Below are positions 11,912-22,174 of a stretch of 64,000 nt of DNA, piece by piece (position 1 is the first letter of the stretch; each line of letters starts with the position of its first letter). Both the position numbers and the translations under genes were made by a program. This stretch comes from Grammothele lineata (Eukaryota > Basidiomycota > Agaricomycetes > Polyporales > Polyporaceae), in assembly GCA_002150815.3 (NCBI GenBank), contig NDFF03000150.1, forward strand, positions 124,001-188,000, read 5' to 3'. The notes beneath the pieces are model-generated. The model was not told where the DNA came from. It did no database searches and saw only the letters and a program-made list of their open reading frames with translations.

Positions 11912-14283
11912 ATGGAAAAGCCCAAAGTCAGCGTGTATTCTCGCGGGAATCCATCCGGCAACGGAAGGCTGGCGGAGAACACGAAAGGCCAGGCGCCCAA
12001 GCCAGGCAGGAACGTCGGCAAGCTTATGCAGATTCTGAACGTGCCCGTGGAGGTCTTTTTGGAGGTACGTCATGCACTCCTTAGCCCAGTTAGAGTATAT
12101 GACGGCGAATAATGCTCTTATTTGTGTGTAGATTGTGTCCCATGTGTCTCCAGCGGACCTTCTCCAACTCTCACGCGTCTCGAACGAACTCCGCTCAACT
12201 CTCCTATCTAGGCGTATGAAATATCTGTGGGCGGCATCGCTCAAGAGTCTAGACCCGCCACTTCCCGACTGCCCCAGTGACTGGTGTGAGCCTGCTTATG
12301 CCTCCCTTGTTTTTGAGAAGACTTGTATGGTGGGTTCTTGCGATTCTTCCCGAAGGGTCCCGCTAAACTCGACGCCATCTTCTCGATTCATAGGCATGCG
12401 GCGCGGGTCGCGCTTTGCACAAAGTCAGCTATGCCGCGCGTATCCGGCTGTGTAAACCGTGCTGGTTGACCAAGTACGCCGCATCCTACATGTACTACGG
12501 AAACTCTGCATATCCTAACCACTTTATCTTGAAGTGTCAGAAGCGGCACTCGGCTGGCCAGGGACAGCGGCATTAATAAGGACAAGGAGCTCATGAATGT
12601 AGTATTCAACCTGCTCCCGGAAGCTTCAGACTACTTGCGTACGTGCGGGACCTTGGATTTATGGCGTGTGTACTCATCGAGGTTTGAAGCTCGAGACGGT
12701 CGTGTCCTAGTCGAAGTTACACAGGATCGAAGCCTTAAATTCTACGAGCCGGAGTTCACATTCCTACTGAAACAACTACACGGCATACGTACTGGCCAGA
12801 GCAGCGCGTCTTTCAGACAGTACCTAGTTCAGCGGCAGACGAACACTCTGGCAAGGCTGAATGTGTGTCATTTCCATGATTCTTGCGATGTTCTCGTTCT
12901 GATTGAGATTTGAGCACAGTTCCACATAGAGATGGGACGCTGGAACGACCAATGTGCTATAACAAAGGAGCAAGCTGGTCAACAGATTGCAAAGGAACGT
13001 CGAGCGGCGTACGTTTCAACTTCCACTTCATGCACCATGTGGTCGCTTCCCTGATATACTGACACTCTCATGTACACAGCATACAGGCTAAACTAGAGAA
13101 GCTCGGTTACGCTCCTGCAGAGGTTCCCTGGAATTACTATTCCGTCAGGGTTCTTGTCAACAAGCCTCAACCACTGACCACGCGCAGTGGGTGCTCCAGG
13201 ATTTCAACTATTGGGACCACAGCTGATGGACGCCGTCTCATCTCATTGCAGACTGGAACAGCATCAGCCCGCAGTTGATCAGCATAATCGAGAAGTACCG
13301 GGAGGAAGTGCGCGAGAAGACTTTCTTGGACAAATGGGCCGCGAGAGTGGACAGCCTCCGCACATACTACTACGCGCTGCTCGACCGCGACCGCGACATG
13401 CACTTGTGGAAGCGCGCCGCACCAAGCTTCGGGGACGCATATCGCCTTCCAGTGATGCACGCGCTGCTGACGGGCGTCGAGAGCCCGGAGATACCGCTTA
13501 CGGAGGCCGACTTCGCAGCGGTCGAGGATGCGGTTAGGCGCGACGCCGAGGCGTATCGTGACCGCGCCCGGCATGACCTCGCTGAGGCCTTGCGCGAGGC
13601 AGATGTTTATCACGCGTTGGCTGCGGTGGGGCCGAGTGGTGGGGAGAACAATGCAGTAGACTCCAGTGGAGGGAAAGGCAAGGGTAAAGGCAAGGGAAAG
13701 CAGAAAGCTTCGCCCACCGACGTCGACGATAGCGCTTCTCAGAGTAGTGCCCGTCCTCCCGACCCCGCAGCGGACCTGGCGCTACTCGAGGGCGGCTACG
13801 CTGGACCTGGGAAAGCACCCGATATCCCGCTCTTCGTGTGCACAACGCATGGATGCCGAGCGTTCACGCACCACGGCGTTCTCGAGCACTGGCAGCACGA
13901 CCATCGCATGGCACGCTGGACCGACCTCCACCCCAAGGGCCCAATTATGACACTGATGAGCGCAGAAGCGCTGCGCGTGCTCGCACTGTTGGACATGCCC
14001 GCGGACACGACAGCGGCTGCGTTGGAGGCGCGACTACGCGACTCGGAGCTGCGCGTGCGGTGCATATGTGGGTGGGAGGTCGGCTATGCGCGCTGGCCGT
14101 ACGAACTGGTTTGGATACTAGTAAGTCATCACTAAGTACTTTGTTCGCGGAGCTGACCGGTCGTCCTGTCTCGTTCAGCACGATCACTCCGCACATGGGT
14201 CCTGGCTTGTGAAAGAGCACCGTGTAACATTGCAGCCTCGGCAAGCACCCCCGGAAGATAGGCCCACCGGAAATGCTCCATGA
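11912..14283 (+). CDS. F-box protein with Cys/His motifs, paralog B
   Basis: Nine exons (11912-12064, 12132-12329, 12394-12473, 12541-12638, 12711-12862, 12920-13008, 13080-13186, 13252-14120, 14179-14283) give 616 residues. The F-box (ILNVPVEVFLEIVSHV, DLLQLSRVSNELRSTLLS) is followed by ACGAGRALHKVSYAARIRLC with a second Cys pair, a Lys/Gly-rich linker (GKGKGKGKQKA) and a C-terminal Cys/His segment (FVCTTHGCRAFTHHGVLEHW, RCICGWEVGY). Exons 2 (198 nt) and 7 (107 nt) have the same lengths as in paralog A, so the two are a tandem duplication. The exon 4/5 junction (intron 12639-12710) is the least certain. Expected role: substrate receptor of an SCF complex. Confidence 0.83.
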
Positions 14284-14425
14284 TCCAACGTTTTGGATAT
14301 AAGTGCGAATTGCTGACGGTCTTGTCTTTGAAGTGAATGTTATGTTTACAGTCCGTGGTAATGACGATCCACTTTCCGGGATACATGCCTATAGATACAA
14401 TTGTCGGTTCCCGACAACAGTCCTG

Positions 14426-15887
14426 TCAGCTCTCGTCCACATCGATAACCTCAGTCTCGAGAGATTCCCCTGTCTCCCCAACTGCTGGCGACGTTGAACG
14501 CCCATCTTCCGGAGCAGACTGCTCGGCTTGCGTTTTCGCTCTCTTTGGGCGGGCTGCCTCCGTGAGTTTGGCGAACGCTGCTTTGTTTGCTTTCTGGTAG
14601 GCCAGGGGGTCGTCGACAGTCTCCTTGCGCGTTTGCTGCTCCGCGTTCTCCATCTTCCGAAGCTCGTTCCGGAGCTGCTCGAGCGTATGCCGCGCGGCGG
14701 GTGCGCGGTCGAGGTTCGCGTTGTAGAGCACGATCCACCGTTTGTGCCGGCGGACGAGCGCACCCTTGTCGCCGTGCGTAGGGAGGTCCCATTCGGCGAG
14801 CATCTCGGCGATGCGTTTTTGGGGGTGAATATCGTACGCGACCTTCGGCAACGGCTCTGGCTCGATATCGTGCTCTGGGCTAGCGCTGGAAGCCAACGCT
14901 TGTGACTCAGCATGCGTTGTGGGTGGTAGAACGGGAGTAGATGAATACTTACCGTGATTTGCCTTTGCCCTTGTCTTTTGACTTAGGCGGACCTCCCGCA
15001 CCGCCGCCAAAAAATTTCGACCACTGCTGCTTTTGCTTGCTTTTGGAGTCCGAAGTGATAACGTGGTTGAGGGGGGCGGCGGATGGTGCACTGGGACCAC
15101 CGTCTGCGAGGTAGCGCTTACAGCGGCTGTCGATGTGCATGTTGATTGTTTGTAAGGGGACTTCCTTCTGGCAGATGGGGCATGCGACAAAGTCTGGCAG
15201 CAGATTGTGGGCTTTGTTTCAGAGACATAGATGGAACTAGGAGACATACCTGGCATTGCGTCGGGTGTGGAAGAACCGGAGGGTACTGGACTTGACGGGA
15301 CGTGGACGATCTCATCTTCGGATGCGCTGTCTGGGGAACGCATTCTCCTCCGTTTCTGCCCTACAAAATCGCTCCTCTGAGAGCTGGGTCTCGACGAGGG
15401 CAGTACAGCTGGCGGTCGCGTTTTCCGTGTTTCTTCCTCACGCACGAGCCGAAGGATAAGGGGCCTAGACCGGCTTCTTAGTCAAGTACCCACTGGGCAG
15501 GCGATAGGGCTCGGACACACCGAGCTATCTTCCATGCGTTCACTGCACTCTCCATCGCAACGTTCTTGCGTATGTGCACCTCCGACGCGGTTGTTCTACA
15601 TGACGGACAAGTCCCCTGTTCGGAGAGGGCTGAGCGAATACACTATGAAGGTACAGGGGGTAATTAAGCGCGTGAAGAGACGACTAAGGAGCGTGAATAC
15701 ACTCACGTACCGCAGAGCAGAAACAGTGGCCACAGCTCAGGGTGACTGGCGCGTCGTAGAAGTCCCTGCAGATGCTGCACCTGACCGCGTCGTCGAACTG
15801 GCGGAGCCCGGGGGCGGTGACTGCGTCGGGGAAGTCGGTTGCATCGGTTATGTCGAGAGATAACAGATTTTCGAGAGTATTTGCCAT
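14426..15887 (-). CDS. RAD18: E3 ubiquitin ligase RAD18 (post-replication repair)
   Basis: Five exons (15887-15711, 15642-15521, 15476-15250, 15193-14953, 14885-14426) give 408 residues. A RING finger near residues 35-78 reads CSICRDFYDAPVTLSCGHCF, then CIRSALSEQGTCPSC. A UBZ zinc finger (CPICQKEVPLQTINMHIDSRC region, shown in exon 4) follows, then a SAP domain (IAEMLAEWDLPTHGDKGALV). This order is diagnostic of Rad18, which with the E2 Rad6 monoubiquitinates PCNA Lys164 at stalled forks to start translesion synthesis. The C-terminal helix after SAP, where Rad6 binds in other species, is present. The gene is nuclear by function. It converges on F-box paralog B, with only 142 bp between stop codons. 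Three MCB boxes lie upstream. Confidence 0.93.
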
Positions 15888-15974
15888 TCGTGCGCGAGAT
15901 GGGGAGGGTATGGGGAGGGCGGCAGGACTGAAAGATGCTGCTAAAGGTAGGCGGCGAGCGCGGCGTGCGGGGGA

Positions 15975-16013
15975 ACGCGTTACAAACGCGTCACGGTCAT
16001 GTGATACACGCGT
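15975..16013 (-). promoter_or_regulatory. Three MCB (ACGCGT) boxes upstream of RAD18
   Basis: The palindrome ACGCGT occurs at 15975-15980, 15986-15991 and 16008-16013, 88-126 bp upstream of the RAD18 start codon. In yeasts this is the MluI cell-cycle box bound by MBF (Mbp1/Swi6 or Cdc10 complexes), which drives replication and repair genes at G1/S. Three copies in 39 bp is far more than chance and the target gene fits. Confidence 0.7.
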
Positions 16014-16982
16014 CATATCCCAAGTCACGTTGGACCTGACAGTAGCGGGCGCCCAGTCCAGTCTCTTGTCAAGTCCGACTTGTCAAGTCTCAAGTTGAAT
16101 CAACACTTGAACGTCAGCTGTTAGTGGTTCCCTCAGATTGGGCGCAAAATAAACATCGTGCATCGTCCTACAGTAGCCACCACTTGGGGAACTATACACA
16201 CCCAGCCGGCAACGAATGGCGTAGAAAAAGTAGGAATCTCTGAGACGGTGAGTGTTCCTGAGAGTATATCAAGTTGGACTAATATGTAGTACTGAAGTCG
16301 ATATCGCAGCAAGCCTGAGTGCCGAGGCTTTTCGGAGGCAAAGCAACATATTGACCCCAGCACAGGTGCAAATCTTCATATTGCACCCGCTGACCACAAG
16401 CGTGCCCAAGTGCAAGCAGCAAGAGCGCCACCATCGGGTTCCTGCCGGCCGCCGCATTGATTAATGCTGCTATACGTTGTACTCTGAATGTCTCTCGTCT
16501 TTGACTCTCTTCCTGACAGTCCATTCCGTAGTGTTTGGACGTGCCTTGGGTGAACACGAGCAACAAGGTAGACAGAAGCTCAACTTGAGGCAGATCCCTA
16601 TGAAGGACCGTCGGTAAGCAAACGATGAGAATGCCGGACGTAGCGGCACGGGTATTCCCGTCGTTTGCTGATGGAAGGCTCCCTGACGAAATATCGAAGG
16701 TTCCTGCAATCGCAACGAGGGTTTAAGCTTCTTATGGCTACGGCCGGAGGGCCATCCTCCCCGATCGGGCAGTCGGGGCGGGAGCCGTGCCCTGAGCTGA
16801 GCTGAGGCGACCCTCGCGTCCATCGCACTCTGGCCTCTCGGCCGGTCCCCGCCACCAACAAGTCCTCACGTCGTCGATCGACGCTGGTCCGCCACTCCGA
16901 TAGCTCCTCGCAGCTTGTATATGCTCCCCCGTCCTCCGCGGAGTCAGGCTGTGCCGCTCTCCTTCCTCTCCTTCCTCCCCCC
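16014..16982. other. Intergenic between RAD18 and the seven-helix protein
   Basis: The two genes diverge from here. I see no supported gene. Reading frames on the minus strand around 16600-17000 are GC-driven and lack motifs. A pyrimidine-rich stretch just before 16983 looks like the 5' leader of the next gene. Confidence 0.4.
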
Positions 16983-18498
16983 ATGGCGGACGGCGGCATG
17001 CCCCTCAACAGGGCCTACCTCGTTGCCATCTGGCTCGAGACCCTGTTCTACGGTCAGTCGTGTCCCCGCTCTGTCCATCCGCGCTTTCGCTGACGTTCTT
17101 CGTGCGTGTCTGGATAGGCATGAACATCTGCATTTTCCTTTCGTACGCCTATGTCCAGCGGTTCCGTCGTGTACGCCGGATATCGCCCGTCGTTTTCTCC
17201 GTCGTCACGGTCATGTTTGGGCTCTCCACTGCACACATCGCGCTCGGCTTTGTGCGTCTTATATGGGGCTTTATTGACCGCCGAGACATTCCCGGAGGAC
17301 CCACCGCGTTCCTTTTAAACATCTCGACACGGCCGAGCGTGATCAAGACCGCCATCCGCGCCGTAAACGTGTTTCTTGGTGATGGCATCATCGTACGTCA
17401 CTCGCATCTCACCAGTTCGCTAACTGCTCATTCACGGCTCGACTCCGGTAGCTCTGGAGATGCTGGACGGTGTGGAATCGGTATTGGAAGATATGTGTTT
17501 TGCCTGCCATCTTGATACTGGCATCGTCAGGTACGTTGAGCGGTTGTGGTGCGCGACGCGCATGAATGATACTGACGTTGAATACCGTGCAGCCTGCGGA
17601 TTTGGGCAAACCGTTATATATTCAGAGTCGCATGATACCTATAGCGCATTCGCCGAGGTATATTCTCGTTGTCGCTTCTTTTGATTCTCAGATCATAACG
17701 CACATACTAGCCTCTCGTACGATTAAGCAGTTCGTTCTTTGGACTCTCATTTGCCGCCAATTTGATTCTCACAACACTGATCGCGGTGCGAGTATGGTGC
17801 GTATGCCCCATCTTCGTCGCAGCCCCTCCGTTGAGAGGATATTTCTTCAGGTTCATCACACGCGAACACACCGGCAACATCCTTGGGGACCTCGACTTCC
17901 GCCCCTTTAGAGCCCTCACAATCATCGCCGAGTCCGGTGCGGTCTACACCGCCGCCCTCTTCGTCGAGCTCCTTCTCTATTGTGCGCGAAGCACCGGGTT
18001 CTACATCTTACACGACCCCGTCGCGCAGCTCACGGTGCGTCTCCGTCTTCCTCCTTCCCCTCTACCTTTCCCGTTCTCATCCCCTCCCCTCCCCCCTTCC
18101 TGCCTATCACCGCGTCTCTCCATACACAGAGCATGATCCCAACAACCATCGTCATCGTCGCCACCCTCGGGCTCACCGCAGGCGACTTCGCGCCCGAGTC
18201 CACGCTCCGCATCGCCGCCGCCGCCGGGGCCGGAGCCGGCTCAGCGGGCCGCTCCACGATGCGCTTCGCGTCCTACTGGACCACCGCGAGCCGCGGCGAC
18301 GTCGAGGACGGAATGACGGATGGGGCTCCGACGCCCGTGGACAAGGACGAGCGCTGGAGCGCGCTGGCGAAGGCGCGTCCGGCCAGCGCGGAGGGGGAGG
18401 GGGAGGAGGCGAGGCCGGGGTCGGTGGAGAGGCCGCTCACGGGGACGACGGCGGTGTCGTCTGCGGTGGGGAGGGCGTCTCCTGCGGGGCCGAGGTGA
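16983..18498 (+). CDS. Basidiomycete seven-helix membrane protein, unknown function
   Basis: Six exons (16983-17052, 17118-17392, 17452-17530, 17593-17657, 17711-18034, 18130-18498) give 393 residues. Helices are visible at LVAIWLETLFYGMNICIFLS, SPVVFSVVTVMFGLSTAHIA, a third near VFLGDGIILWRCW, then VLPAILILASS, SFAANLILTTLIAVRVW, ALTIIAESGAVYTAALFVE and TTIVIVATLGLTAG. The spacing and sequence resemble an abundant agaricomycete family of uncharacterised seven-helix proteins with an extracellular N-terminus. The last 110 residues are hydrophilic and Gly/Ala/Ser-rich, probably cytosolic. A receptor-like role is only inference. The exon 4/5 junction was chosen because it alone keeps the frame into helix five. 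Confidence 0.8.
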
Positions 18499-19347
18499 GG
18501 CTGCCGGTATTGTGTATAGATATGATTTCGCCTGCTTTGGGGCGAGACTGTCGATCTTTTGAAGAGTGTAGGATTACGCTTGGGAGTGCGAATGCACAAA
18601 ATTTACACCGCCGTGGTTAGCGCATCCACGAGTTCTTGAGGGATCAGCATTTGATCAACACGAACGAGGTCCCAAAGCCCGGCGTGCAGTGTGTCTCCGT
18701 GGTAAGTAGGACTTATGCTTCACCTTCCCATTCTGACCCATACAACTATCCTCTGCAGTATGCTCAGGCTACCTCAAGACCTGATATTTGAGAAGCCCGG
18801 GTCCACGCGAACCTTTTACTCATACTCTAGCGCTGCACCTCATGGCTCCTCGAGAGTCGACCGTGATGGAGGAGATATCGTATCACGGGGCACTGACTGC
18901 AACCGGGCCGCCTCGTTCACCTCGCCGAACCATTCCACCCTAGGCCGCGCTCTTCCGCGACCTCCGCGTCGTCTTAGCGGTAAGTACGATAAATAGTCGA
19001 CATACATATGAGGAATAAGGGAGTACTATATCCTGATAACAAGCAGCGGTATCCGACGTTCAACCAGAGAATACGTCAGAACCAGCATGTACTAATGGCC
19101 AAGGCCAGTGAGCTCCTGCAAAGATCGCCTGCAAAGAGTAAATCCTACAATCCATAACCAACGTCCACTTACTCCAACGGCATATATACGGCATATACAA
19201 ACTGCTCTGCGATCAACGCCACCGCCACGGAGTCGTCCGATTTCTCCAGGAAATCATGCGTCCATGGGTGCTTCCGGACGTTTTAGCTTGACGTCAGTCA
19301 CGTACATAGGCAAGGGTGGTAAATCTTCTCACCTCTCTAGACGATAA
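18499..19347. other. Intergenic between convergent membrane-protein genes
   Basis: The 3' ends of both neighbours lie here. A stretch with splice-like borders at 18650-18790 suggests a decayed gene, but I cannot identify it. Confidence 0.35.
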
Positions 19348-21027
19348 TCATACACTCCGAGTAGGACGGTGTACGGCGTAGAAGCGGTACGCGTCTATCC
19401 CGGCTTTCATATCCGACTCCAGCTCGCTCAGTAACGTCTCTTCTTGAGAGGAGAGTGGGCGGTCGGAATCCGGCACCGCAGATCCCACACTGGGTGAAAC
19501 CCGTTCCGAGTCTGGGATGGGAGCGGGTGTGTGAGTGTGAGCGCTCTCGGCATCCGAACTCTCGACCGGTGACGGCGCGGAAGAGGTCGTTGCCGGCAAA
19601 TTAGGCAGAGGCTCGGGGCTAGCTGCGTGAGACGGCGGCGGCGTGATGACCAACTCAATGCCATGGAGCTCAGCGACCTTCTGGAGCGCAACGTGTTTCC
19701 AGCGGCACCAAACCCGGGAGTTCAAGTCGTCCGGGAGGAGGTTGTCGAGTGCGTGCTGAAGGTGTTCCGACATCTTTGCTGCGGTGTTATCCGGGCCCGA
19801 GGATTCCGGCACTTCACCATCCTTTGACGCAAGTTCCCGCGGAACTGGCCCCTCCGCGAGCACCAGGAGGGCGAAGAATGCGGCGGCAGAACGAGTGCCA
19901 AACGAGTAGCGCACCATGGAGGGTTGGTGGAAGATGTCGAAGAGTACCGCTCGCAGCAAGCGTTTGCGGCCGAGGGTGGAGATGAAGTAATTGTATGACC
20001 AGGAGACGGCAATTGAAAGAAGGAACATGATCTGTCCGAAGTTGGTGCCCTGAGGGAGCAGCAGTATCTGCCCGAGCGTTTGAGCGGTAAGGATGATGGA
20101 GCACCATGCGAGGCGAGTATAGGATTTGCGGCTGGTGAATTGGAAGAAGAGTTTGCCTTTTGATATAGCGTTCACTGCGCCCTCGGAACCTTTGAGCACT
20201 ATGAGATGGTTCAACTCGGTGAGGTCTCCGAGAATGCCACATGTGGAAGACGCGGAGTCTGGGCCGGGTTGTGGGTGCTGGAAGACGAGGCGACCATCGC
20301 CGTTGCGAAAATTCGAGTAGCCATTGACGACCATTCCTACGAAGATGGTTCCGAGGCATGGAAAGTCGCCGTACAGTCCACACACTATGCATGTGAACAG
20401 GGATATGAGGATGGGAACCTGGGCCATGAGGATCCATAATATCATCGTGGCAGGGTGGTTGTGTAAAGAGGGGTGCACCTCTTGAGGCGGCTCGTAATCG
20501 AGGGAAGCGACTGTTATGTCGACAGGAGATATTGCACGATGCGCTTTTGACCGGTCCACCCATTCTACAGGATCCAAATCCCTGCAAACGTCGGTGAACA
20601 GGCGACCGGTGTTGCCTGTATCGCCTACGGTTTTCCCCTTGAAGACGTCGTCGTACTTCAGAACGAAGAGGCCGTCGGATTCAAAGAGATCCACTGAATC
20701 AATGTCCGGCCCTGGATGAGCGCTTCCTTCCCGTAAACCGAACCGCGCTATTCTGTCGTATCTCCTTGCAATCTGTATGTTACCGGGACTGTTGTACCAG
20801 CCGAGCCAACGCCGACCCGGAAAAATATGGGTGACTGACACCGACACGACAGAGGACTTTCCACCGAAGATGGCTGCGATTCCGGAGATGTCGAGGTTGA
20901 TGGGCAGATATTCGATAGGAAGAAAGGGTATTGGCACCGTGGGGAATGTCATTCTGTGGGGTGGGGTGCTGGACGAAGTTAGTGACACCGCCGCGTAGTA
21001 TAGGTCGGTGGGAGAGGAAGAATTCAC
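19348..21027 (-). CDS. Intronless multi-pass membrane protein, unknown function
   Basis: A single open frame of 559 residues begins at 21027. The first 175 residues are soluble; the stretch from about residue 185 to 405 holds four clear hydrophobic helices (MILWILMAQVPILISLF, CLGTIFVGMVVNGY, LAWCSIILTAQTLGQILLL, IMFLLSIAVSWSYNYF) and a weaker fifth near AAAFFALLVLAEG. The C-terminal 150 residues are Pro/Ser-rich and acidic, probably disordered. I recognise no named domain. The lack of introns is unusual here, where most genes have three or more, and could reflect retroposition or simply family history. A TATA box lies about 90 bp upstream. Confidence 0.8.
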   Translation of the reverse strand: MNSSSPTDLYYAAVSLTSSSTPPHRMTFPTVPIPFLPIEYLPINLDISGIAAIFGGKSSVVSVSVTHIFPGRRWLGWYNSPGNIQIARRYDRIARFGLREGSAHPGPDIDSVDLFESDGLFVLKYDDVFKGKTVGDTGNTGRLFTDVCRDLDPVEWVDRSKAHRAISPVDITVASLDYEPPQEVHPSLHNHPATMILWILMAQVPILISLFTCIVCGLYGDFPCLGTIFVGMVVNGYSNFRNGDGRLVFQHPQPGPDSASSTCGILGDLTELNHLIVLKGSEGAVNAISKGKLFFQFTSRKSYTRLAWCSIILTAQTLGQILLLPQGTNFGQIMFLLSIAVSWSYNYFISTLGRKRLLRAVLFDIFHQPSMVRYSFGTRSAAAFFALLVLAEGPVPRELASKDGEVPESSGPDNTAAKMSEHLQHALDNLLPDDLNSRVWCRWKHVALQKVAELHGIELVITPPPSHAASPEPLPNLPATTSSAPSPVESSDAESAHTHTPAPIPDSERVSPSVGSAVPDSDRPLSSQEETLLSELESDMKAGIDAYRFYAVHRPTRSV

Positions 21028-21112
21028 CTAGGGGACGCTGAAGAATGGGTAGAGAGATAAGCTGGTGATGTTTGTGAGGTTCCGTGGTTTACTATCTCAC
21101 AAGTTGCGATCA

Positions 21113-21119
21113 TTTTATA
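21113..21119 (-). promoter_or_regulatory. TATA box of the intronless membrane-protein gene
   Basis: TATAAAA on the minus strand, 86-92 bp upstream of the start codon at 21027. Confidence 0.55.
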
Positions 21120-22005
21120 GTCCTCACTGACGTCGGATTGTGACAAGCGTCAGCCGGAGACCGTCCAGGCGTGGTGGCCCATCAACGCGTGTACTCCGTC
21201 CATGAAGTTCATTGACGATAATTGTGGCGTCGAGTAGCAAAACCCACAACATGTGCGAGCACTGTATGCCGGGACTTTAGGGTACGGCGATGGAATGAGA
21301 GAGATCTTTGCGAGCTGAGAAGCAGACGTTGATAAAGTCCATGAGGCTGCTGTGTATACTTACGCCTTCAGCGCTGTAAGGCTCACGCTCGCGTATTTTG
21401 ATTACCTTTGAGGCCTACACAAGTGAGGGTAAGGCTGTGCTTGATGACGATATGAGCCGCAAATACCACGTTGGACGAGTTCATTAAATGTAGACCACAA
21501 AGAGAGAGGCTAGTGCATGGCTCGTTGAACTCCGGACTTGATAGTATATGGTGGTAGGTGCCCGGGTTCATCATGGCGGCGATCTTCTCAGTTTTCCCAA
21601 GAAGGCGGGAACAGTCGGGCTCGCCGTTATCTGGTGGCAGGCATGCGTACGGCGCTGAGTTCGACTCCCGCGTGTTTGATCGGAAAACGGCGCAATGTGG
21701 ACACCTACGTCAAAGCTCTGCGCCGTTAGTGTATGTACGCGGTCGAACATTCTCTGAGAGTCGCACGAGATTGTTTGTTGCACGTATTACGAAGCCCGCC
21801 AACCGCACGCTGGGTCCTCCACGCGGGTTCCTTCCCTCGACCGCCGCCACATTTCATCGCCATTTCACTGTACGTCATGCTGACATTGAAAGACACCTGA
21901 GTCTCACGACTACGCCGTATCCATTTTAGTACTATGACGATAGCACGTGTAGATAAGACAACCTACGCGTGGTGCCACAGAAATTTTCGAAGCTGGCAAT
22001 GGCGG
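21120..22005. other. Intergenic, left flank of the pogo element
   Basis: I see no supported gene or repeat. Confidence 0.4.
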
Positions 22006-22061
22006 TACAGTCATCCTGGGTCGTCTGGGTCACCCGGCTGTCTGGGTCACCTACCCGATAT
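22006..22061 (+). repeat. Left terminal inverted repeat of the pogo element
   Basis: It is the exact reverse complement of 24689-24744. Within it, GTCTGGGTCACC recurs in two near-identical forms, so each end carries two direct sub-repeats. Confidence 0.97.
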
Positions 22062-22174
22062 AGACAGGTCACCTGCCGCATACGGTATGTTAAGCGCCTG
22101 AGCCAGTGGGCACAGGCGGCGTGCTCTATGTTCAATAGATACAACATAAGTACATATATACGTCATAAACATGC

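Noticed and set aside
16598..17008. Minus-strand open frame of 136 codons upstream of the seven-helix gene
   Set aside because: It overlaps the first exon of that gene and has no family motif.
21650..21680. GTTCGACTCC, like a tRNA B box
   Set aside because: No matching A box, no foldable cloverleaf around it.
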